From positions 42,290,970 through 42,354,969 of the forward strand of contig OX393579.1 of NCBI GenBank assembly GCA_947652605.1: a stretch of 64,000 nucleotides of DNA, read 5' to 3'. The DNA comes from Elmis aenea (lineage: Eukaryota > Arthropoda > Insecta > Coleoptera > Elmidae). Made by a program: the position numbers and the translations under genes. The notes below the pieces were generated by a model. That model searched no databases and was not told where the DNA came from. It worked only from the letters and a program-made list of their open reading frames with translations. Positions 56,583-64,000 of this stretch are shown here, piece after piece. The number at the start of each line of letters is the position of its first letter. Position 1 is the stretch's first letter.

Positions 56583-56810
56583 CCCGTGTATTCACCAGAC
56601 GTTGCTCCTTCAGACTACCACCTATTCATACCGTTCAAACACGCTCTTGCGGACCAGCACTTCGAAACATATGAAGAAATCAAAAAATGGCTTGATGGAT
56701 GGATTGCCTCAAAATCGAAATGTTTTCTTTTTCGTGGAAATCCTACTTATTGCCAAAAATTTGAATCTTTCCCATTGCAGGAAAACGTTTGCAAACTACC
56801 ATTTGAGTAA
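56583..56810 (+). pseudogene. mariner transposase C-terminal fragment
   Basis: The frame reads VYSPDVAPSDYHLFIPFKHA then LADQHFETYEEIKKWLDGWI, ASKSKCFLFRGN and a stop at 56808-56810. This is the third catalytic block (YSPD(L/V)APSDYHLF) and tail of mariner transposases of the type captured in SETMAR, where the tail usually continues RGI..L..RW.K.....G.YF. The catalytic Asp is retained, but the end is altered and the N-terminal three quarters is missing. No terminal repeats found. Confidence 0.75.
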
Positions 56811-58089
56811 CATTCAATGCCTTTGCAAAGTATTTAAGCGTTTGAGCGAAGTTTTTGTTTAATAATGCTTGCAAATCGCCGTTTTCAATTTTTTGTTGTT
56901 GACGAACGTTCTTTATCTATCACATCAAAGTACACTTTTGAATTGTCAAAACTATTCCTTACAAGTAATATACGACGGAGAAGCTTCACCATAAGTACCA
57001 ACAAGAAATTGATAAGCTCCAGTTACCGACATTTTTGCAGTAAACATTAAAAATACACTAAGTTGAAAATATGTTTAAGGGTGTAAATTACACGAGGTCA
57101 AAAAATAAGATTAACTAACACCTGTTTTTAATGTAGGTAAGGTCTAAGATGATATACAATATAAAATTCATATTGATAATAATTTAAACTAAGCAACAAT
57201 AAATTTTTGTTTTTTAAAATTATTATCGATACGTATTTTTGATACAGTACGTTAGAAAATCTTAATTATTTTATTTAATTAAAAAAAAAAAAACAAGACA
57301 ATATAAAACAGTAACAAAATGTCAAAACAATTTAATAACTGAACATCTGTACGTTTTTTTTTTGTGTTTATTTGTAAACAGAAGCCATATTTCAGGAGTT
57401 CTTGTTTTTTTTTATTCCAACAAAAATGTTCGTTTTTGTTTATTTTTTTAAACAGAGACATAGTAACAGGGACACACGGTATGAAACTATAATTTAAATT
57501 ATATTTATTTTTCAAATCAGTTCACTCAAAAATGTATGTTTGTATCAGTCGTTGTATTTCTTATAATGCAAGACGTATTTCAGAGAGCGTGTTACCAAAT
57601 TATCTACTAAAAAGAAGTAATGGAAACGAGTTGTTAATACAAATGTTAAATAGTAGAACAGTTTTACGAACAACTCAACAAAGCTCACAATCTCTATCAA
57701 ACCAGAGAACGACAGTTTTAGAGCGATCGTTATTGTAATGTGATGTCGAAACGCTTTTTATTCGCTGATTCTTTTCTTTGCTATGATAAACGTCAAGTAT
57801 CAGCGAATACCCTAATGTTCATATGCAAAGTGCAAAAATCCTGTTTTGAATATTTGGTAAATCGCAGGAATATATTTATACACATAGGAACGGAATAAGC
57901 GATAGTAGAGATGTAGCTAGGCTTTGTGACACCCAAGGAAACTTATATATCCCCATCCCATGTACTTGGATAATTAAAAACCTACGTGTACCAGCTAACA
58001 ATTTTTTATCATAGAGATAGATATTTCATAAAATGTAAATCCATAAATTATCGATACAACCAACACTTACTCCGTATCCGTTTATATTC
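56811..58089. other. Intergenic, nothing recognised
   Basis: Short frames only; an A-run and T-rich patches near 57285 and 57355 might be retroposon debris. Confidence 0.35.
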
Positions 58090-58690
58090 TGTGACAACCC
58101 GCCTGGTATCAATTATTTTTATTTTACTTCAGTTTACTTTTACTTTCGTTTACTTTTACTTTCGTTTACTTTTACTTTCATTTACTTTTTTATGAAGAAC
58201 ATGAAACAAATACTGACGCATCAGTTACTAATACAAGTAACACTTCAAAAGGGTCACGTTATAAGAATTTCAACTTTAGTAAAATATATTAACGTTAAAA
58301 TATTACAGTCATAACTTGGATTGTACAACTTTTGTCCATCAACAAACGATTTGTTGATGAATTTGCACATCAGAAATAGGCTATACTACTCGCAAAATAT
58401 GTTCTTAAAGGAAAGAATGAGAAGAATACAATTACAATAAAAAAGGATAACAGCAGGAACCCAAAATCTTGGGAAGGTCGCGCTTGGGTAGTTAAGAATC
58501 AACCACCGAGATATGTACAAAATTGTTGTTAAAATATGTTTTATTTGTTTTTACTGTGCAGTAATTGCTCTAGACCGGTGTACTACGTAAAACAACATTG
58601 AATGGTTCAAATGCTTTATAAAGACAATAACGAACCATAGTTAACAACAATAAACAGGAGTAACAAGTACTTTTCCACAACAGTGCGGCC
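58090..58690 (-). mobile_element. LTR copy related to the solo LTR at 32460
   Basis: In reverse orientation it shares many blocks with 32460-33057: TCAACAAA(T)CGATTTGTTGA, CCTAAAATCTTGGGA, TAGTTAAGAA, TTTTATTTGTTT, ATTGCTCTAG. The CA end (TGTGACAACCCGCC on the plus strand, 58090) is preserved, but the TG end near 58688 is degraded. A TTTACTTTTACTTTCG tandem run at 58125-58190 is an expansion not present in the other copy. Confidence 0.7.
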
Positions 58691-58694
58691 TATA

Positions 58695-59300
58695 TACAGG
58701 GTGGACCAAATTCGAATGTTTTACGGGGTATCTCGGTTATCGTAATAGTAAGCGAAAATCTGATATGGGTCTCTTGGGCTATTTTTTTAAGAAAAGAACG
58801 GCTATGTAATCAGATTTTTTATATCGCTTTTCATTTTGACATACTACAGGCCAAAAATTAAATTTCATCATTTTTGAAAATTTACTATAACTTTTTTATT
58901 TATTAAAATAAAACAAAATGTTATGCAGGTTTTTTATATAAACTGTATAAAATTTATGTAGCTTAATTTAGAAACTAAATTAAATTTTTTATAGCGACCT
59001 TGACTTTCGATATATGAAGTAAATTTATATTTAAAAAAAATAGAAACCCTAGTTGGCCATGACTTTATATGAAAGAAATTTTTTTAGCTTTTCAAAAGTT
59101 TATAGTTTTATTAATTTGTTGCAAAAAATAACCAAAATATGGCTAATTTTGTAAAAATTTCCTTATCAAATTTTGCACATGACTAGCTGATGTTAGCTCT
59201 GCTACATCAAATTATACTTTTTATTACTACTGTTTTACGAAAATTAATTTAAAAAGTTGATATCAAGAAATCGCGAAAATTCTCGAAAAATACGATTGAC
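58695..59300. mobile_element. Lone left part of a CAGGGTGGACC-ended element
   Basis: TA|CAGGGTGGACCAAATTCG at 58695 is close to the family A terminus, and GGGGTATCTCGGTTAT follows as in family A. Beyond about 100 bp the sequence differs, and no right end was found. Confidence 0.5.
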
Positions 59301-59667
59301 CGTTCTCAATTCCCAACGGTTCCAAAATGCCGGTAATTTGAAAACCCCAATTGTAACGAACCAAGTGGAACAACTTTGTGCTTAAGACGTCCATAACAAA
59401 TTAATATGTTGACTATCCTAGCTCAATTTAAACAACGCAATGCGAATAACAGGTTTGGGCAACTTACAAATATCATTTCTAAAGTTATTATAATAAAATT
59501 AATTGTGAACGGTAGATTTTAATTTTTTTTTTTTTTTAAGATTCCGTAATTATAAAAGGAAAAATCACGAATATAATATCAGCGATATTAGCGTCCTAAA
59601 ATAAATAGAGTAATAAAGGTGTAAGTGTATTGAGCGAGAAGCTTCTAATATACAAGCAGATAATAAG

Positions 59668-61182
59668 GTGGGCGATAACTTATGGCACAGCGGCGGGGGG
59701 AGTGGGTCTGAATGTGAGAACGACGAATATACTTCAGAAGATTTGAAAAAAATAGATTTGCTTACGAACATGATTAAAGAAACAATGAAAGATATGAAAG
59801 AAACAAAACATCTTGAGAGCGACGAGTATACATACGTCGGAGGAATCGAAAAGAAAAATAGAACAGGACATAGAAGACATATCAAAAGAGAATAAAGGGA
59901 AAAAAGATTAACAGGACACCTCAAAAAGAGAGAAAAGAGAAAGAAGATAAAACGGATACGCTTATGAACATGATCAAGGAAGTAATGAGGTCATATCAAG
60001 AGGAACTAAACGAGCAAACAGAAAAATGAATTGCTAAAAAATAAAAACAAGATAATAAAAGAGAAGATGAAATCCTTAGAAGATAAAGTTAGAAGACTGA
60101 AAAAAAAAGAACCCAAAATAATATCGTTGTGACAGGCTGAGAGATAAAAACTGATAACAAAGCAGACCTCATACATGAATTTGAACACCTTATTGAAAGA
60201 GGAACAGGTATAAAAGTTCAGATTAAACACGCCATACAGATAGGAACAAAAGCGTGTTAGTTAGAACTAGTCAAACCACTAGAAAAAAAAAGTAATCAAA
60301 AACAAGTATTAGTTAAAACAACTCCAAGAAATAATATATATAAACAACGAAGTGACAAAGAAGGAACTGAAAATTCAAAAGAAGCTAAAACAAATAGCGG
60401 AAGAAGAGGTCCGTGAAGTTGGCATGCCAACCATCGGCGCAAATTTTTAAATTAGTCTCATCCTTTAGCGCCCAAATGCGCCCTAAAATTTTTTTAATTT
60501 TCTCAACGAGTTGCCGAGATACGGCCAATTAAATAAGTGGCGTGCCAACTTCACGCTGGCACGCCAACTTTCTCCGAAAATTCCGAAACCGGTGCCATTC
60601 TTTAGCGCTCAATATGCACCCAAATGCGCCCTAAAATTTTTTGACTTTGCTCACTTGGTTGCCGAGATACAGCTAATTAAGTAAGTGGCATGCCAACTTC
60701 ACGCTGGCACGCCAACTATCACCGAAAATTCTGAAACCGATGTCATTCTTTAGCGCCCAATATATGCCCAAATGCACCATAAAAAGTTTTTATTTTATTT
60801 CACCGGTTGCCACGATATGACCAATTAATTTATTGACGATCGTGAAGTTGGCACGCCAACCATCACCGAGACAGAAAGGAAGAACAGCGAAAATAGGATA
60901 TCAAAAGATCACAATTAAGAGAAAATAATGGAGATGGGACAGGGAGCAGGAAAAGCTGAAAGAAAATAAAACCGCAACAAACCATCAACCTCCAAAAAAC
61001 GAATGGTAAAGAATAATAGAAAAATTAGGACAACGATACAAGAGGCAAAGAAAAAGGACACGAGAAAGAAAATAAATTATAAAAATTAGAAATAAGAAAA
61101 GACAACAAGAGGACATCGGAAATGACATAAGCAATGAAAAAGAACATGCGAAAGGAAATAAGAAGAAAATAGGAAAACACAA
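59668..61182 (+). pseudogene. LINE ORF1 protein, frameshifted and split
   Basis: MGDNLWHSGGGSGSECENDE opens at 59668. Following frames give charged coiled-coil text (TLMNMIKEVMRSYQEELNEQ), then NNIVV-G, then ADLIHEFEHLIERGTGIKVQ, ELVKPLEKK, NNIYINNEVTKKELKIQKKL (read across frames) and EEEVREVG. After the tandem array, KITIKRE-like and RWDREQEKLKEN follow. Compare the ORF1 at 21043-21826 (NLVIKG...NINIDNDLTVKEREIQRKIR...ENIWLWNKEKEELQ): same order, different family. At least three frameshifts; not functional. Confidence 0.55.
60411..60860. repeat. ~143-bp tandem repeat, three units, each with a hairpin
   Basis: The block GG(C/T)ACGCCAAC recurs at spacings of about 137, 148 and 144 bp. Each unit has TTTAGCGC(C/T)CAA, ATGC(G/A)CC(C/A)TAAAA, GGTTGCC(G/A)(A/C)GATA and an inverted pair GGCGTGCCA / TGGCACGCC about 9 nt apart. 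The array starts and ends with GTGAAGTTGGC(A)(T/C)GCCAACCATC, suggesting it was inserted into or expanded within ORF1. Confidence 0.8.
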
Positions 61183-61287
61183 AAAGAACTCAATTTCGGA
61201 AAAACTCCAGGAAAAAAAAATAATGTGGCCTTACACCCGAGAGGGCGAACAAAGGCTTTCCTCTACACTGAGAGGTAAAAGAGGACC

Positions 61288-61330
61288 GAATAAGTAAGTA
61301 AGTAGGTAAGTAAGTAAGTAAGTAAGTAAG
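61288..61330 (+). repeat. (AAGT)n microsatellite
   Basis: About ten AAGT units with one GGTAAG interruption, directly after the LINE's terminal hairpin. Some LINEs end in short tandem repeats rather than poly(A), so this may be the element's true 3' tail. Confidence 0.85.
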
Positions 61331-61459
61331 ATTATTCAGGAACTAAGCATGTGTTTTAATTAAGTAACCTTATAAAATCGTTTTGTTTTTAATTATTCCA
61401 TTATGTTATCTCTAATTGATTCCAAAATGCCTATCTCATTTATGTTGACACAAACATTA

Positions 61460-63833
61460 TACAGGGTGTTGCGATATTCGACCGACAACGGTCTACAGCT
61501 GAGAGCTCTCGTGAATTGATAAAGTTTGATATAGGAACATGAACCCTTTAAGGGCTTACTTTCCGAGATACAGGGTGTTGCAATTTTTAAAACGAAAACA
61601 AAAATCTGCCGTAACGCAAAAACGGCTTTAAATATTTTTTTCAAATTTGGTGCACGATCATTTTACTAAAAAAGTAACTTTTACCCAATAATTAAATTTT
61701 GGAAAATTTATCCAGTGGCGCGCTAGCAGGGGTAGTGGCAACTTTTACCCCCCCATTTTTTATGCCATTGGAGAAAAAAAAAATTAATTTTATTGAAATC
61801 CCTGATTATTTGTAGTAAACAAATGAATAAGATTTGATAGAGCTAAAATGAACGGTTTTGTAGATATTTGCCTTTAAACAAAAGTCTGCACTTCTGAAAT
61901 TTCTATAAACGAAAACAAAAATCTGCCATGACGCAAAAATGGATCTAAATAATTTATTCAAAAAGTAACATTAAAAAAGTGTTAATAACCAAAAAGGTTA
62001 AAGCACCGAAATTTTATTAAAAAAAAAAAAGTAACATTTAACCAAAAATTACATTTTAAAAAAATTACTCCATATTCTAATTTAACACAGTCAGAAATTT
62101 CATTATAACACTAACAAAACTAAATTCATCAAACAACAAATTTATCATACTATGATAATAATTAACAAAATTAAGGAAATTACAACAAATAATCAAAATT
62201 TTGGCCGTTGACTTCCATACACATTCTACAACGTTTTCTCATTGCAAAGCGCGTTTTTGAGAATAACTCGTGATTTGATTGCATGTGTACTGCTGCAGCT
62301 TGAATTCTCGCTATTAAATCTTCCTCAGTTTCCACGATGGTCTCGTACACTAAGGATTTCATATACCCCCAGACGAAAAAGTCGATAGGGTTTAGGTCGG
62401 GTGATCTTGGAGGCCAAATTTGAGGTCCACCTCGACCAATCCATTTTTCCCCAAAACGTCTGTTTAGAACATTTCTAGCTCCTCCATCAAAATGAGCAGG
62501 AACACCATCGTGTTGAAACCACATTTGCCTTCTAATATTTAGGGGTACATTTTCTAATAGTTCATCCAAAAGATCTTCCAGGAAGCGTGTATAAATAGCT
62601 CCATTTAATTTATTTGGGAGAAGATAAGGCCCAATTAAACAGTCTCCAACCATACCCACCCAGACATTCAATGAAAATTTTGTTTGAAATCCCCTTTGAC
62701 AAAAAGGGTGTGGATTTTCTTCATCCCAAACGTGACTATTTCTGGAATTAAAAATTCCTTCTCTGGTGAATTTAGCTTCGTCGGTGTTCAAAACATACTT
62801 CGAGAAATTACGATTTTGGCGACACTTGTGAATATACCAGTTTAAAAAATCCGTTCTTACTGGATAATCTCTAGGTTCTAATGCTTGAACTCTGGTGAAT
62901 TTATAGGGTTGCAACATTTGTTCTTTTAAAACTTTCCACACAATAGGATTGTCTACTCTCAGTGCCCGGCCCAGAGTTCGAGTGCTTAAAGGTGGCTTTT
63001 CAAAAATGTTATTTAATATTGCCTCCTCCAAGCGCACAGTTCTTGTTGTTCGTTGCCTTCCTGCATTGTTTCTTTTAATTAATAAGCTTCCAGTTTCTCT
63101 CAGCCTTCTTTCGATACTGGCAAACGTTGAATGATGTGGAATTTGGCGATTAGGGAATCTTTGCTGGTACAAACGACCTGCCTTTCTACCATTTTTTCTA
63201 GCTTCTCCGTATGTTATTAACATATCGGTCATTTCTTCGAATGAAAAATTCATTTTGTTGATAAAATTAAAGGAAAAAACGTATTTAAAAGTTAAACTAC
63301 AGATATCGTTAACTACACGAATTCTTAAAAATTTGACATGACATGTAGCTATGTTCTGTTATGATAGGATTTAGAAATTATTAACTGCAAATAAAATTTG
63401 CAGACTTTTGTTTAAAGGCAAATATCTACAAAACCGTTCATTTTAGCTCTATCAAATCTTATTCATTTTTTTACTACAAATAATCAGGGATTTCAATAAA
63501 ATTAAAATTATTTTTTTTCGTCTAATGGCATAAAAAATAGGGGGGTAAAAGTTGCCACTACCCCTGCTAGCGCGCCACTGGATAAATTTTCCAAAATTTA
63601 ATTATTGGGTAAAAGTTACTTTTTTAGTAAAATGATCTTGCACCAAATTTAAAAAAAATATTTAAAGCCGTTTTTGCATTACGGCAGATTTTTGTTTTCG
63701 TTTTAAAAATTGCAACACCCTGTATCTCGGAAAGTAAGCCCTTAAAGGGTTCATGTTCCTATATCAAACTTTATCAATTCACGAGAGCTCTCAGTTGTAG
63801 ACCGTTGTCGGTCGAATATCGCAACACCCTGTA
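61460..63833 (-). mobile_element. Structurally complete Tc1/mariner-superfamily transposon
   Basis: TA|CAGGGTGTTGCGATATTCG begins at 61462 and the complement ends at 63831, then TA. The inverted repeats are about 430 bp long (61462-61890 and 63399-63831) and differ at only a handful of positions. A second terminus-like motif, GATACAGGGTGTTGCAATTT, lies 109 bp inside each end. A 357-codon transposase gene on the minus strand occupies the centre. Everything needed for self-mobilisation appears present. Total 2.37 kb. Confidence 0.9.
62180..63253 (-). CDS. Intact transposase (DDE/D, DUF4817-type N-terminus)
   Basis: It cuts and pastes the surrounding element in the nucleus. The 357-residue product starts at the ATG 63251-63253 and ends TAA at 62180. 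Residues 1-55 (MNFSFEEMTDMLITYGEARK... NRQIPHHSTFASIERRLRET) form the helix-turn-helix region usually labelled DUF4817. A linker with basic and winged-helix-like sequence follows (66-120). Catalytic blocks are NTDEAKF (D158), WFQHDGVPAHF (D249) and WPPRSPDLNPIDFFVWGYMK (D286), with 36 residues between the second and third Asp. No stop, frameshift or missing catalytic residue is seen. The C-terminus CRMCMEVNGQNFDYLL matches the relic at 16298. The upstream promoter must lie in the right inverted repeat and the 145 bp beside it. Relics of related enzymes lie at 7489, 16298 and 44322. Confidence 0.93.
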   Translation of the reverse strand: MNFSFEEMTDMLITYGEARKNGRKAGRLYQQRFPNRQIPHHSTFASIERRLRETGSLLIKRNNAGRQRTTRTVRLEEAILNNIFEKPPLSTRTLGRALRVDNPIVWKVLKEQMLQPYKFTRVQALEPRDYPVRTDFLNWYIHKCRQNRNFSKYVLNTDEAKFTREGIFNSRNSHVWDEENPHPFCQRGFQTKFSLNVWVGMVGDCLIGPYLLPNKLNGAIYTRFLEDLLDELLENVPLNIRRQMWFQHDGVPAHFDGGARNVLNRRFGEKWIGRGGPQIWPPRSPDLNPIDFFVWGYMKSLVYETIVETEEDLIARIQAAAVHMQSNHELFSKTRFAMRKRCRMCMEVNGQNFDYLL

Positions 63834-64000
63834 TAATGAACCAAAAATATTTACAAGAAATCAAATGTAAGCAATTTTAAAGATAACACATGAGTTAATA
63901 TTTCAGCTACATGCGGCACATTTTCTTTTACATTTGATGCGTTTTCTTAAAGTTTTGCCAACCGTTTACGGTGACGGTAAATCACCGGGACTTTTACTGT
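63834..64000. other. Flank of the transposon, nothing recognised
   Basis: No ORF or repeat boundary; a short hairpin-like GTGACGGTAAATCACCGG occurs at 63970-63990. Confidence 0.4.

Larger units (their letters stand above)
59560..61335 (+). mobile_element. ORF1-only LINE relic with a tandem-repeat insertion and (AAGT)n tail
   Basis: The plus strand carries a disrupted LINE ORF1, interrupted at 60411-60860 by a tandem array. ORF1 resumes to about 61180, is followed by a short tail with a small hairpin (CCTCTACACTGAGAGG), and ends in AAGT repeats. No endonuclease or RT sequence is present. Either ORF2 was deleted or the element is a non-autonomous derivative. Confidence 0.6.

Noticed and set aside
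60411..60860. CRISPR-like array
   Set aside because: The units are about 143 bp with no short conserved repeat plus unique spacer design, and the genome is eukaryotic.
59565..61182. Hydrophobic minus-strand ORFs (59565-59924, 60006-60230, 60985-61182)
   Set aside because: Antisense of the lysine/glutamate-rich LINE ORF1 on the plus strand.

Overview
This is a gene-poor, very AT-rich stretch of an arthropod genome, most probably an insect. A beetle would fit, but nothing here proves the order. The evidence is eukaryotic: a split Hsp70 exon with a splice donor, Jockey-type and related non-LTR retrotransposons, a tRNA-derived SINE head, a solo LTR, and piggyBac, hAT, pogo, Mutator-like, PIF/Harbinger-like and Tc1/mariner elements with their expected target-site duplications (TSDs). 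No bacterial operons, rRNA genes, functional tRNA genes or CRISPR arrays are visible.

Layout. 1-930: half of a palindromic mariner-type element (family A), then the first coding exon of an Hsp70-family gene on the minus strand; its other exons lie off the left edge. 1147-2434: a Harbinger-like foldback element just upstream of that gene. 3.5-6 kb: a TTAA-flanked MITE, a 128-bp palindrome and a decayed LINE reverse transcriptase (RT). 6.9-9.9 kb: two mariner-type elements with dead transposases. 10-16.7 kb: hairpins, a SINE, families B and C, and a transposase C-terminus. 18.8-22.3 kb: a Jockey RT remnant, a LINE ORF1 remnant and a small inverted-repeat insertion with a 15-bp TSD. 22.7-24 kb: complete palindromic family A. 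25-28.2 kb: mariner and Jockey scraps and a pogo-like element with another foldback nested inside. 29.7-33 kb: a Mutator-like exon, a piggyBac MITE, a hAT MITE, an unidentified exon-like ORF and a solo LTR. 33.6-35.8 kb: an inverted-repeat element, and a 5'-truncated Jockey copy flanked by a 354-bp direct duplication. 36.6-45.8 kb: a second LINE family, foldbacks, two hAT MITEs (one nested), a nearly intact Jockey 3' half and dead transposases. 48.3-56.8 kb: more mariner-type families, including a clear insertion of family A into family C. 58-61.3 kb: a second LTR copy and an ORF1-only LINE relic carrying a roughly 143-bp tandem repeat. 61.46-63.83 kb: a structurally complete Tc1/mariner-superfamily element with an uninterrupted 357-residue transposase and nearly identical 430-bp inverted repeats.

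The region is best read as a transposon graveyard beside one host gene, with one element that still looks competent. Many unrelated TA-inserting families share the same outermost heptamer CAGGGTG, and many are almost perfect full-length palindromes, so transposases may act across families. The most unusual signals are the exceptionally long TSD around the Jockey copy at 34-35.8 kb, the intact transposon at the right end, the empty-site evidence at 48.68 kb, the tandem array inside an ORF1-only LINE, and inverted-repeat insertions carrying hairpins that loosely resemble hammerhead cores. Homology statements come from reading motifs by eye; no database search was run.
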